A stretch of 64,000 bases of DNA from Paenirhizobium naphthalenivorans (lineage in GTDB: Bacteria > Pseudomonadota > Alphaproteobacteria > Rhizobiales > Rhizobiaceae). The stretch is taken from the NCBI RefSeq assembly GCF_007992095.1, contig NZ_BJZP01000004.1, forward strand, positions 186,001 through 250,000, written 5' to 3'. The translations under genes were made by a program, and so were the position numbers. The notes under the pieces were generated by a model that saw only the letters and a list, made by a program, of their open reading frames with translations, searched no databases and had not been told where the DNA came from. Within the stretch, counting starts at the first letter, position 1. Every line of letters starts with the position of its first letter. This document shows, piece by piece, positions 34,835 through 43,610 of this stretch.

Positions 34835-34848
34835 TTGATTTTTATCAA
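34835..34848. promoter_or_regulatory. FNR/FixK-type anaerobox upstream of sqr
   Basis: TTGAT-TTTT-ATCAA is a perfect match to the FNR/FixK/FnrN consensus TTGAT-N4-ATCAA. It is 68 bp upstream of the sqr start, in activating distance of a promoter, so sqr is probably induced at low oxygen. Confidence 0.75.
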
Positions 34849-34915
34849 GCGATGCAAAAAATATTATACGCCCTTTCGATTGCGGAGAATAGGACGGTTC
34901 GTCGTGTGGTGGAGA

Positions 34916-36049
34916 TTAGCCCGGCAGCTTGGGTTGGGCTGGCCCGCGCGGCATAACCTCGCCGGCGATGGTCATGGCGATCAGTGACAGCGGCACGGCG
35001 AGCACCGCCCCGATCGCCCCCCACATCCAGGTCCAGAAAACAATGGCGACGAAGACCGTGAAGGGGTTGATCTCCAGCCGTCGCCCCATCACCGCCGGCG
35101 TGACCAGGTTCTCCATGACCGCATGCACGACAAAGAAAGCCAGCGCCGGCGCGAGCGCCTGCATCAGGCCGTCATGGGTCAACAATCCGGCGATCGCCAG
35201 CGCCAGCGTCATCAGAGTGATTCCGAGATAGGGCAAAAAGCTCGACAGGAAGGCGAACAGGCCCCAAAGCCCCGGCATTTGCAGCCCGCCGCCCCAGGCG
35301 ATCACCGTCATCAGCACGCCGACCATCGCATAGAGCAGGGTCGCGGTGGCGAAGTAGAAGCCAAGCGCCTGCTCGATCGCGTTGATGATGCGAATGGCGG
35401 CAAGGCGGCGGGCGCGATCGTTGAAGGCGACGATCAGCGCGCGGCGCAGCGCCAGCCGGCTGCCAAGGAAGAAGACCAGCGCTCCGAAGAAGATCAGGCC
35501 CTGCAAAAGCGCCGGCGTCACGCGGGTGGCAAGAGTCGAAAGCACCGTGCCGGTGTGCTCGATCAGCGCCTCCGGCGTGACCGGGCCTGAGCGGAAGGTC
35601 GTGGCGGTTACGTGCAGCCATCTGAACCGCTCAAGAAAGGGACGAACCCGCTCTATGGTGTGTTCCGCCATTGCCGGCGCCTCGCCCGCCAGGTCAACGA
35701 GCGGTGTTGCCAGCGTATTGGCGATGAAAAACAGCATAAGGGCGAAAAGCGACGACAGGATCACCGCAGTGGCCATGGGCGGAATGCCAAGCGCGCCGAG
35801 ACGGTCGGCGGCGACCCCGAGGATCAGTCCGACGACGATCGCCAACGTGATCGGCATCAGTATGCTCGCGGCGAAATAGACCGCGGAGACGGCCAGGATC
35901 AGGAAAATTCCGATCACCGCCCAGATCAGCGCCAGATCAAGTGCGGTCTTGCGGACCTGCACCCGATAGGGCGAGCGCCGCTGCTTCTGTTTCAGAGCAC
36001 GCTCCATCCCCTCGCGGTTGATCCCCGATCCGTTCGCCCTCTCGTTCAT
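34916..36049 (-). CDS. AI-2E family transporter (YdgG/TqsA-like permease)
   Basis: The protein has 377 residues with about seven to eight membrane helices (for example LALIWAVIGIFLILAVSAVYF and AIVVGLILGVAADRL) and the family motifs FLSSFLPYLGI, ENLVTPAVMGRRLEINPF and VFWTWMWGAIGAVLAVPL. Members export small molecules or ions; the substrate is not predictable. The start at 36049 has GGGGAA upstream; a second ATG at 36007 also has a fair site. Confidence 0.85.
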   Translation of the reverse strand: MNERANGSGINREGMERALKQKQRRSPYRVQVRKTALDLALIWAVIGIFLILAVSAVYFAASILMPITLAIVVGLILGVAADRLGALGIPPMATAVILSSLFALMLFFIANTLATPLVDLAGEAPAMAEHTIERVRPFLERFRWLHVTATTFRSGPVTPEALIEHTGTVLSTLATRVTPALLQGLIFFGALVFFLGSRLALRRALIVAFNDRARRLAAIRIINAIEQALGFYFATATLLYAMVGVLMTVIAWGGGLQMPGLWGLFAFLSSFLPYLGITLMTLALAIAGLLTHDGLMQALAPALAFFVVHAVMENLVTPAVMGRRLEINPFTVFVAIVFWTWMWGAIGAVLAVPLSLIAMTIAGEVMPRGPAQPKLPG

Positions 36050-36268
36050 TTCGATATTCCCCGATGCACCTGCCGCACAACGCGGAAGCGGGTCGAGTGT
36101 TCCATCGGGGCGGGGAATGCGGCGCGGCGACAGTGGAGGCCTCGGCCGTAGCGCTAAGGCGACGATTCCTTGCGCGACTTTGCTGCGCCGCCATAATTTT
36201 GGCGCCTGGCACGCTAAGTTCTGGATCTGGCCATTGCCTGTCTTTTCCTGTTTTGCGGTATCCTTTTC

Positions 36269-37105
36269 ATGCGCCTGTCCCGTCGCGCCTTCTGTGCCTG
36301 TTTCCTGTGCGGCCTTGCCGCCCCGCGTGCGTTCGCAACCAGTCCGACCGGGGCGTCCGGCCAGCCGGCACCGTCCGCAACGGTTCCCCCGGCCACGACC
36401 GCGCCGCCTCTTGCGCCGTTCAAGCCCGGCTCGCTCAAGGAGCCGCGCCTCCATGTCGAAAAGGGCGGGCAGTCGGCTCCCAGAGTGGCGCTGACCCTCG
36501 ACGCCTGCTCCGGCCAGACCGACCGACGCATTCTCGACGTGCTGATGGCAGAGGAAATCCCCGCGACGATTTTCGTCACCGGCCGCTGGATCCGCCGGAA
36601 TGCCGAGGCGCTGGCCCTGATGGCTGGCCGGCCGGACCTGTTCGAGATCGAGAATCACGGCCTCAACCACGTGCCGGCGATCGACCGGCCGGGCAGCGTC
36701 TACGGCATCGAGACCGCCGGCTCGACGCAGGCGGTGGTGCGCGAGGTGGAGGAGGGCGCCAAATGGATCACCGGGGCGGGGCTTGCGCCGCCGCGCTGGT
36801 TTCGCGGCGCGACCGCCCTCTATACGGCTTCGTCGATGGCGACGATCGAGGCCTTGGGATACCGCATCGCCGGTTATTCGCTGAACGCCGACGACGGCGC
36901 CTCGGTTGCCGCCAGAACGGCATTGCGCCGCATCGCCGCCGCCCATGACGGCGACGTCATCATCGCCCACGTCAACCAGCCCAGCCGCCCCGCCGGCGCG
37001 GGCGTCGCGGAAGGCCTGGCGGTGCTGAAGAAACGCGGCGCCGTTTTCGTCAAACTCGGCGATCTGAGCGAGCCGCAACTCGCGGCGGTGGCCAAGGACG
37101 GTTGA
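36269..37105 (+). CDS. Polysaccharide deacetylase family protein, likely Tat-exported
   Basis: The protein has 278 residues and a twin-Arg signal (LSRRAFCACFLCGLAAPRAFA). The NodB domain has a variant first motif, VALTLDACSG: the first Asp is kept, but the usual second Asp of TFDDGP is missing. The metal-binding HxxxH is kept in ENHGLNH. It probably acts on a periplasmic or cell-wall sugar polymer, but the changed metal site leaves activity open. Confidence 0.82.
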   Translation: MRLSRRAFCACFLCGLAAPRAFATSPTGASGQPAPSATVPPATTAPPLAPFKPGSLKEPRLHVEKGGQSAPRVALTLDACSGQTDRRILDVLMAEEIPATIFVTGRWIRRNAEALALMAGRPDLFEIENHGLNHVPAIDRPGSVYGIETAGSTQAVVREVEEGAKWITGAGLAPPRWFRGATALYTASSMATIEALGYRIAGYSLNADDGASVAARTALRRIAAAHDGDVIIAHVNQPSRPAGAGVAEGLAVLKKRGAVFVKLGDLSEPQLAAVAKDG

Positions 37106-37243
37106 AGGAGAGGGAGAAGGGCTTGCGGCCCGAACGGACGGTGGTGGTTGTGCCCTTGTCATCGTATGATGGGGTCTGACAAACCGGTGGGGCAAACGTC
37201 CCCTGTGCTCAACGAGCGCACCACGCCTGAACGGAGTTCGAGA

Positions 37244-37726
37244 TTGAGCGTCGCCTTCACCAAGGAAGAGAGTTCCGAAACCGCTGCGGAAACCCTGCTG
37301 CCTGACCGTCCTGTTTCCTCCCACCCGAACCTGGTCACGGCGGCGGGATTGGAGGCTCTGGAACGGCTGCTCCAGCAGGCGCGCGCGGCCTATGACGCAA
37401 CGAGCACGATCGAGGACGTCAACGAGCGGCGCCGGCAGGCGGCAACCCCCTTGCGTGACCTGCGCTACTATGCGGCAAGGGTGCGCACGGCCCAGGTGGT
37501 TTCTGCGCCGACGTCGAGCGACACGGTCGCTTTTGGCAGCACGGTGACTTTCAGCCGCGACGACGGGCGCGTGCAGACCTATCGCATTGTCGGAGAGGAC
37601 GAGGCGGATCCCAAGGCCGGGTCAATCTCCTACGTCTCGCCGGTGGCGCACTTGCTGATGGGCAAGGCGGTCGGTGATGTGCTGGAAGTCGCCGGTCGGG
37701 AGTTAGAGATCACCGCCATCGCGTGA
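37244..37726 (+). CDS. GreA/GreB/Rnk-type transcription elongation factor
   Basis: The protein has 160 residues. The N-terminal helical part (LVTAAGLEALERLLQQARAAY..) is Gre-like and the C-terminal FKBP-like domain is typical (SSDTVAFGSTVTFSRDDGRVQTYRIVGEDEADPKAGSISYVSPVAHLLMGKAVGDVLEV). It probably binds RNA polymerase in the secondary channel. The start is likely TTG at 37244, with GGAG upstream; an ATG start further upstream (37169) would add a region without family similarity. Confidence 0.85.
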   Translation: MSVAFTKEESSETAAETLLPDRPVSSHPNLVTAAGLEALERLLQQARAAYDATSTIEDVNERRRQAATPLRDLRYYAARVRTAQVVSAPTSSDTVAFGSTVTFSRDDGRVQTYRIVGEDEADPKAGSISYVSPVAHLLMGKAVGDVLEVAGRELEITAIA

Positions 37727-37768
37727 GATCCCGTCGCTCCCCGGCGACATCCCCTTGTCACCGCTGCC

Positions 37769-38761
37769 TCAGGCCGCGGCGCCAAGCGTCAGCCCGATGC
37801 CCCACGGATCCTTGAGCGTATGGCCCTCGGCCGTGCGCGTGACCGGGATTTCCAGGCTCTCCAGCGTCGCCAGCGCCGTGTCGAGGGCGGCCTTGTCGTT
37901 GAAGGTCAGCGAATAGCCGGACAGGCCGGTCATCGCGCCGTCGCGGGCGGTGGCGCCGCGGCTGTTCCAGATATTGGCGGCGATATGATGGTGATAGGTG
38001 CCGGCGCCGAAGAAGCTCGCGCCGGGATAGCTCGCCATCTTCTTCAGCCCCAGAACGCCCTCGTAGAAGCGGTCGGCCTCCGGGATGTTGCCGACCTGCA
38101 AGTGCATATGGCCGATCGCCGAGCGGTCGGTCATGCCGCCCCAGGCGGTCTTCGACGCTTGGTCGTAGAGCCCCTGCAGGTCAAGCGCCAGGGTCGCCAT
38201 CTCCACCGTGCCGTCGGCGTGGAAGTCCCATTCGTCCGGGGACCGGTCGCGGTAGACCTCGATGCCGTTGCCCTCCGGGTCGGATAGATAGATCGCCTCG
38301 GAGACCAGATGGTCGGAGGCGCCGTCGAGCCGCACGCCCTGATGAACGGCATGGGCCAGCCAATGGCCAAGCTCGGCGCGGTCCGGCAGCAGGAAGGCGG
38401 TGTGGAACAGGCCGGCGGCGTTGCGCGGCGCGCGGCGTGTGTCGGCGCGGGTGGTCAGCGTCAGCAGCGGCCGCTCGCCGGCGCCCAGCACCGTGCCGCT
38501 CATGCCCTGTTCGAGCACCTTCAGCCCGAGCATGGTCTGGTAAAACTGCCGCACGCCATCGAGGTCGGAAACGACGAGATGCGCCGCGCCGACATGGACG
38601 GGTCGGGTCAGAGCGAAGCTCTGGTCGGCAGCATTCTGGCCGATAGCATTCTGGCCTGTGGTATCCATTGCGTTGTCTCCTGTGTCCGCCCGCGATGAAA
38701 TCGGTACGGCCGCGAGGCCGGCGCCAAGCGCGAGCATCGTGCGGCGGGTGATCTGGCTCAT
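37769..38761 (-). CDS. VOC (glyoxalase/catechol dioxygenase fold) protein with Tat signal
   Basis: The protein has 330 residues. The N-terminus MSQITRRTMLALGAGLAAVPISSRA is a twin-Arg signal. Two VOC modules follow: HVGAAHLVVSDLDGVRQFYQTMLGL..DPEGNGIEVYRDRSPDEW and IGHMHLQVGNIPEADRFYEGVLGL..HHHIAANIWNS. The layout matches CatE-like extradiol ring-cleaving dioxygenases, which are usually cytoplasmic, so export is odd. Confidence 0.85.
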   Translation of the reverse strand: MSQITRRTMLALGAGLAAVPISSRADTGDNAMDTTGQNAIGQNAADQSFALTRPVHVGAAHLVVSDLDGVRQFYQTMLGLKVLEQGMSGTVLGAGERPLLTLTTRADTRRAPRNAAGLFHTAFLLPDRAELGHWLAHAVHQGVRLDGASDHLVSEAIYLSDPEGNGIEVYRDRSPDEWDFHADGTVEMATLALDLQGLYDQASKTAWGGMTDRSAIGHMHLQVGNIPEADRFYEGVLGLKKMASYPGASFFGAGTYHHHIAANIWNSRGATARDGAMTGLSGYSLTFNDKAALDTALATLESLEIPVTRTAEGHTLKDPWGIGLTLGAAA

Positions 38762-38883
38762 CGGAGCGGTCCTTGTGGTTTGTCGTCTGTTGGATAAGAA
38801 TATGCGGTGTTCTTATCGTTCACGAAAGATTGCATTTCGGAGATTTATCGTTCGTCATTTGTTGACGGGCGGGACGGTAAAAA

Positions 38884-38897
38884 TTGATCCTGATCAA
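38884..38897. promoter_or_regulatory. FNR/FixK-type anaerobox upstream of usp
   Basis: TTGAT-CCTG-ATCAA is a perfect match to the FNR/FixK consensus, 80 bp upstream of the universal stress protein start. It is the second perfect anaerobox in the window. Confidence 0.75.
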
Positions 38898-38977
38898 TGC
38901 GGGACTCTCGCCGACGATTGATTGTGGGTGCATAAAGAGGGAGGCGAGCCGGGACGGGTCGCCACAAGGAGATGACA

Positions 38978-39388
38978 ATGTACAAGAAAATCGTGGTTCC
39001 GGTTGATTGCGGCGCGCTCGAAAAGGGTGAGAAGATCCTGCGCAAGGCGGCCAGCCTGCTCGACGCCGGCGGCGAGATTATCCTGATGACCGTGATCGAG
39101 GATATGCCGGGCTATATCACCATCGAACTGCCGGTCGATGCCGTCGAGGGCGCGATCAAGGACGGCAAGGCCAAGCTCGTCGAGCTGAAGGAAAAGACCG
39201 GCATCGCCGCCCGCGTCGAGTTGCGCACCGGCGCACCGGCCCGCGAGATCCTGGCCGCCGCCAATGAGCACGGCGCCGACCTCATCCTGGTCGCCTCGCA
39301 TATCCCGGATCTCGGCAATTACCTGATCGGCGCCACCGCCGACCGTGTCGTGCGCCATGCCAAGTGCTCGGTCCTGGTCGACCGCTGA
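38978..39388 (+). CDS. Universal stress protein (UspA family)
   Basis: The protein has 136 residues. The N-terminal strand YKKIVVPVDCG and the C-terminal ATP-site region (LVASHIPDLGNYLIGATADRVVRHAKCSVLV) match UspA. Such proteins are often induced at low oxygen in alphaproteobacteria, which fits the anaerobox upstream. The second of two ATGs (38978) is best spaced from AAGGAG. A DksA-type gene follows after 54 bp. Confidence 0.92.
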   Translation: MYKKIVVPVDCGALEKGEKILRKAASLLDAGGEIILMTVIEDMPGYITIELPVDAVEGAIKDGKAKLVELKEKTGIAARVELRTGAPAREILAAANEHGADLILVASHIPDLGNYLIGATADRVVRHAKCSVLVDR

Positions 39389-39442
39389 AGCGGTGCCGGA
39401 GACGGTACGCAATCTGAACAACAAGAACGAGGAAACACCCGG

Positions 39443-39763
39443 ATGAACACGGAAAAATACGAGCAGATCCTGAAGGACCGCCAGCGCGAGATTTTCGCCC
39501 GGCTGCACAAGATCGACACCGACCTCGGCAATCCGCGCGACAAGGACAGCGAGGAACAGGCGACCGAAGCGGAAAACGACGAAGTGCTGGAGGAATTCGG
39601 CCAGGTCGGCGAGAAGGAGCTGAAGGCGATCGACGCGGCCCTGGAGCGCATCTCCATGGGTACCTTCGGCATTTGCGCCAAATGCGGCCAGCCGATCGCC
39701 GAGGCGCGCCTTGATGCCGTGCCCTCCGCGGCGCTGTGCCAGGAATGCGCGGCGGGCGAGTGA
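39443..39763 (+). CDS. DksA/TraR-type zinc-finger protein
   Basis: The protein has 106 residues: a coiled-coil N-terminal half (EKYEQILKDRQREIFARLHKIDTDL..) with an acidic stretch at its tip, and a C-terminal zinc finger C-x2-C-x17-C-x2-C (ICAKCGQPIAEARLDAVPSAALCQECA). It probably modulates RNA polymerase through the secondary channel. It follows usp and likely shares its anaerobox promoter. A strong terminator follows. Confidence 0.9.
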   Translation: MNTEKYEQILKDRQREIFARLHKIDTDLGNPRDKDSEEQATEAENDEVLEEFGQVGEKELKAIDAALERISMGTFGICAKCGQPIAEARLDAVPSAALCQECAAGE

Positions 39764-39788
39764 ACCTGCGCGCATGAGAATGCGGGGA

Positions 39789-39813
39789 GGGGGCGCCGGG
39801 CGCCCCCTTTTTT
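39789..39813 (+). terminator. Rho-independent terminator after the DksA-type gene
   Basis: The stem GGGGGCGC/GCGCCCCC with loop CGG is followed by six T residues. It closes the usp-dksA-like unit. Confidence 0.92.
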
Positions 39814-39965
39814 GATTCGAGGTCTTCGGTTCCTTGCCGCCGCGGGCGAGACTTGTGCACGCGTGTTGCCCCTGTCCGGCGAAGTCGTTAAAGATTGCAA
39901 CAGCGAACGGCGCCGCGGCTGCGCTGCGGTCGGACGGGCGTGCGAGACAAGGCGGAGTGCGAGTT

Positions 39966-40880
39966 ATGGCGATTTCGGAGACGGCCGGCCAGACGGCGAA
40001 ATGGGCTGGAGCCTCACCGGGCAATGACGACGAGGAGATCATTCCTCGCGACATACGCTTTGGCATCGTCTCCAATCCCAAGCGCCACTGGTATGGCGGC
40101 GACCCGATCAAGACGCTGCTGGCCGACGGTCTGTCGGTCTTCCTGCCGGAAGGCGAGCGCTATTTCATCCGCTCGCTGAAGCACTATGCGCCGAAGCTCA
40201 AGGACAAGCATCTGGCCGCCGAGATCACCGGCTATTCGGTGCAGGAGGCCTTTCACACCCGCGAGCACGAAGATTACAACAAGGCCATGGTCAAGCTTGG
40301 CTATGATATTCCGATGATGGAAAAGCGCGTGGCCGATGCGCTGGCGGTGGGCAAGAATCCGCTGCATCGCCTGGCGGTCACCTGCGCCATCGAGCACCTG
40401 ACGGCGACGCTTTCGACCGTCACGCTGCGCTATCCGGAGCTGTTCGACGGTGCCGAGCCCGCCTATCGGCGCCTGTGGATGTGGCATGCGCTGGAGGAAC
40501 TGGAGCACAAGGCGGTGGCGCTTGACGTCCTGAAGGCGGCGACACCGAAGATGAGCCGCGTCGAGCGCTATCTGCTGCGGGTCATGGCGATGAACGCCAC
40601 CATCATCCCCTTCCTCTTCATCTTCCTGCGCAATGTGAAGGAATTCACCCGTGTCGACGGCATCAAGACGGGCCCGCGCTTCTGGCTGCGCTTCCTCTAT
40701 ACCGTGACGATCTCCCCCGGCTTCTGGGGCCGCTGCGCGCCGCTCTTCTTCAAATACTACCTGCCGGGCTTCAGCCCGGTGAACAAGGACGACCACGCGC
40801 TGGTCCTCAAGGGCCGCGACTGGCTCTATAAGGAATTCACCGCGCTCGATGCCGCGTCCGCCCCCGCCGCCGCCGAGTGA
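39966..40880 (+). CDS. Metal-dependent hydrolase family protein (PF10118 type)
   Basis: The protein has 304 residues. FGIVSNPKRHWYGGDPIKTLLADGLSVFLPEGERYFIRSLKHYAP, QEAFHTREHEDYN, CAIEHLTATLS and WHALEELEHKAVALDV carry the His/Glu residues of a helical putative di-metal site, as in the predicted metal-dependent hydrolase family. The biochemical function is not known. A methyltransferase gene follows after 10 bp. Confidence 0.85.
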   Translation: MAISETAGQTAKWAGASPGNDDEEIIPRDIRFGIVSNPKRHWYGGDPIKTLLADGLSVFLPEGERYFIRSLKHYAPKLKDKHLAAEITGYSVQEAFHTREHEDYNKAMVKLGYDIPMMEKRVADALAVGKNPLHRLAVTCAIEHLTATLSTVTLRYPELFDGAEPAYRRLWMWHALEELEHKAVALDVLKAATPKMSRVERYLLRVMAMNATIIPFLFIFLRNVKEFTRVDGIKTGPRFWLRFLYTVTISPGFWGRCAPLFFKYYLPGFSPVNKDDHALVLKGRDWLYKEFTALDAASAPAAAE

Positions 40881-40890
40881 AAGAGCGCCG

Positions 40891-41709
40891 ATGAGCAGCC
40901 GTCTGTTTTCCCGCGTCCTCGACGTCGCCGCCCTCGGCAAGTTTCCGCGCACGCAGAAATGGGTCTGGCGCCGCATCTACAACATGCTGTCGCGCTTCTG
41001 GGGCGACAGTGACTGGCGCTTCATGAACTACGGCTTTGTGCCCACGGGTGCGCCGTTTCCGCTGAAGCCCGAGGATGAGGCCGAACGCGCCTTCATCGGC
41101 CTTTACCATCAGGCGCTCGACGGCCTGCAGGTCGAAGGCGCGCGCGTGCTGGAGATCGGCTCGGGCCGCGGCGGCGGCTCGCGCTACATCGCCCGCTACT
41201 ATGCGCCTAGCGCCGTCACCGGCCTCGACTATTCCCCCGAAACCGTGCGCCGCGCGCAAAAACTCAATGCCGATACGGCGGCGCTGACCTTCACGCAGGG
41301 CGATGCCGAGAACCTGCCGTTTGCCGACGCCGCCTTCGACATTGTCGTCAACATCGAATCCTCGCATTGCTACGGCGACGTGCCGGCCTTCGCCCGCGAG
41401 GTCGCCCGCGTGCTGAAGCCCGGCGGCTGGTTTACCTTCGCCGACATGCGGCCGAAGAACCAGCTCGCCGCCCTCGACCAGCAGCTCGGCGCGCCCGGCC
41501 TCGAACTGGTCGACAAGCGCAATATCTCGCAAAACGTCGTCGCCGCCCTCAATGCCGCCGAAGCCCGCAAGCAGGCGCGCATCGGCAAGATCCCCCTGCT
41601 GCGCCGCTTCATGAGCGAATTCTCCGGCTCCAAGGGCTCCATGCTCTACAAGGGCCTGTCGGGCGGCGGCGTGGTCTATCAGGCGAGACGCTATCGCAAG
41701 GCGGGGTGA
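40891..41709 (+). CDS. Class I SAM-dependent methyltransferase
   Basis: The protein has 272 residues. The SAM motif is VLEIGSGRGGGSRYIA, followed by VTGLDYSPETVRRAQ, GDAENLPFADAAFDIVVNIESSHCYGD and EVARVLKPGGWFTFADM. The N-terminal WRFMNYGFV and the general layout resemble bacterial methyltransferases of phthiotriol/phenolphthiocerol and sterol type. The substrate is unknown. It is co-directional and closely spaced with the upstream hydrolase. Confidence 0.88.
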   Translation: MSSRLFSRVLDVAALGKFPRTQKWVWRRIYNMLSRFWGDSDWRFMNYGFVPTGAPFPLKPEDEAERAFIGLYHQALDGLQVEGARVLEIGSGRGGGSRYIARYYAPSAVTGLDYSPETVRRAQKLNADTAALTFTQGDAENLPFADAAFDIVVNIESSHCYGDVPAFAREVARVLKPGGWFTFADMRPKNQLAALDQQLGAPGLELVDKRNISQNVVAALNAAEARKQARIGKIPLLRRFMSEFSGSKGSMLYKGLSGGGVVYQARRYRKAG

Positions 41710-41890
41710 GGGACGGCTGGCGAAGCCGACGAAACGATCCGACGATCGTTTCCAATGACGAACGCCCAGAGCGAAGGCGAGGGGCCGGGCAGGGCGGTGG
41801 ATGAGGCGCGCGGTCGCTTGGCGTATTTCTTGATTCAATACCGCAAATGACCAGTGTTTATCCCTGGACGAAAGCAGTACCTCTACCCTC

Positions 41891-42808
41891 TCATGGTAGC
41901 TCCATCGCGTGGCGCTGACGCGTGTTCGTCGGCGTGCGAACGTAGGTCGACGCCGCACCGCCGATCAGGGCGACAAGCAACCGACAGGTGAGAGCTTGCA
42001 TTTCAAGAGTCAAGTTCTGGTTCGTACCGACACCGTGAACGGCAAAGCCCAAAGGCTGCCCCATGAACAAGGCTTCATGAAGCGTCGCATTCCGCAACGT
42101 CGCCACTTCGGGTCCTGCGGGTGTACTTGGATCTGCCCACGCGGGCGTAGATATACCGAGGAGTTCACACATCCATTGGACTCGTTCTGCGTGACAACTG
42201 GGTCGCGGCCGCTGCGGATGAAGTAATTTCGCGAGCGCAAAGCAGGCATCAAACGCGGTGTAAAGCAAAATGAACTTTTCAAACTGTAAGTGACGAGGGT
42301 TTTGCGCCAAAAATAGAGCGTGGACACTCCCGCCGAAGAGTCTCGCACATTGGGCCTTGGCTCTATTCGTAATCCAGAATTGTTCAGCAAGATCGACAGC
42401 TGTCTCCAAACCGGTTCTCAACAGCACGAAGTCGACAAGTTTGCCAGACCTGATTGGGGTGGCATCTAGGAAGCCGGCCTCGGTTGCTGTTAGTCTAAGT
42501 CCAACGAAGAACGACAGTGCCCAGAGATGAAATGCGATATGTTCCGGGTCGTCAGAGTTTGCAAGTGTGATGCGGTGCGTTTTTGGTAAGCCGAAGACGC
42601 GCGCGGGATACGGTAGAGTGCGCACGCCAGTTCCTAAGCCGACGACCTGCTGCGGCGGCGCGTAGAGCCAATCATTTTCAACACCTTCATCGTCATTTAC
42701 GCTGGCGACGACCTTTCTAAGGCCGGGCAGAGGCTCGATAGTAACCTCTGCATTCCGGATGCTGATATTATCTGGCCAGTAGCCGAATTCCGCGGTTTGG
42801 GAAGTCAT
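41891..42808 (-). CDS. Hypothetical protein with candidate HEPN RNase motif
   Basis: The protein has 305 residues and I do not recognise its N-terminal 170. The C-terminal part is helical (QFEKFILLYTAFDACFALAKLL, ERVQWMCELLG) and contains LRNATLHEALF, in which Arg239-Asn240-x3-His244 fits the RX4-6H motif of HEPN ribonucleases, with the usual polar residue after Arg. Its base composition is clearly lower in GC than the neighbours, which suggests transfer. Similar stand-alone HEPN proteins act in abortive phage defence; that role here is inference. The ATG at 42808 was preferred to a TTG at 42814. Confidence 0.6.
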   Translation of the reverse strand: MTSQTAEFGYWPDNISIRNAEVTIEPLPGLRKVVASVNDDEGVENDWLYAPPQQVVGLGTGVRTLPYPARVFGLPKTHRITLANSDDPEHIAFHLWALSFFVGLRLTATEAGFLDATPIRSGKLVDFVLLRTGLETAVDLAEQFWITNRAKAQCARLFGGSVHALFLAQNPRHLQFEKFILLYTAFDACFALAKLLHPQRPRPSCHAERVQWMCELLGISTPAWADPSTPAGPEVATLRNATLHEALFMGQPLGFAVHGVGTNQNLTLEMQALTCRLLVALIGGAASTYVRTPTNTRQRHAMELP

Positions 42809-43033
42809 TCGCAATCAGCCCCTGTTTCAAGTGTCGGAATTATTTGCTAAAATGTTATGTTCAGTCGATAGCTCGGACCCAGAACATCGATATGCGGCCG
42901 AAGGCTAGTTCGTGTCGTTTAACAGCTCTTGGTTTTGTGGCGCATGAAAGGTCCATCCACCGCCCAAAGACAGCCTCTCATCGCGTCTCCTCCCTACTAC
43001 AAGGGTAAGAACGCCACGTTCCCGCCTCCCCAC

Positions 43034-43417
43034 TCACCCCATCTTCACCAAGGCTCCGATCGTCCCGCCGACGAGCAGCGCGATGCCGATCAAAAAGGTC
43101 AGCGCGGCGCCCGGGCCTCGTTTTTTGGCGTCGGCGTAATATTCCGTGGCATAAAGTACGCGTGATGCCGTCCAGCCGAGGCCCAGAAGGCCGGCGAGCG
43201 CGTCCGAGACATAAAATCCGAACAGCCAGAGCGAGGGCAGGAACAGCACGAGCTGTTCGACGGTGTTCTGCTGCACCCGGAAGATGCGCTCGAAATTGAC
43301 GTTTCCGGTCGTCCTGGGCGCCTCGACGCCGAATTGCCGACGCGCCCGCGCGACCTTGAGCAGGAACCAGACATAGGCGATGAGGGCAGCGAAGGTGGCG
43401 AGAACGGTAAAGCGCAT
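43034..43417 (-). CDS. MAPEG family membrane protein
   Basis: The protein has 127 residues with four hydrophobic helices. RTTGNVNFERIFRVQQNTVEQLVLFLPSLWLFGFYVS is the conserved MAPEG loop and helix (NFERxxRVQQNTxEQ). Members act on glutathione and lipid substrates. It probably resides in the inner membrane. Confidence 0.88.
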   Translation of the reverse strand: MRFTVLATFAALIAYVWFLLKVARARRQFGVEAPRTTGNVNFERIFRVQQNTVEQLVLFLPSLWLFGFYVSDALAGLLGLGWTASRVLYATEYYADAKKRGPGAALTFLIGIALLVGGTIGALVKMG

Positions 43418-43610
43418 CGGAAAATTCCTCGGGCTGTCGGGGGAGAGGCAAGGATCGGATGCTAGGCGAAGGGAAAAGGTCGCGCAAGACGACGGTTTGC
43501 GCGCGGCCTCGCCTCACAATCGCCATGGCCATCCTTGAAGATGGCGCGAAATCTGCCCATGATGGCGTGTGATCGCGCAGGCAAATTCGAGCTTGAGGAC
43601 TTTGATCGAT

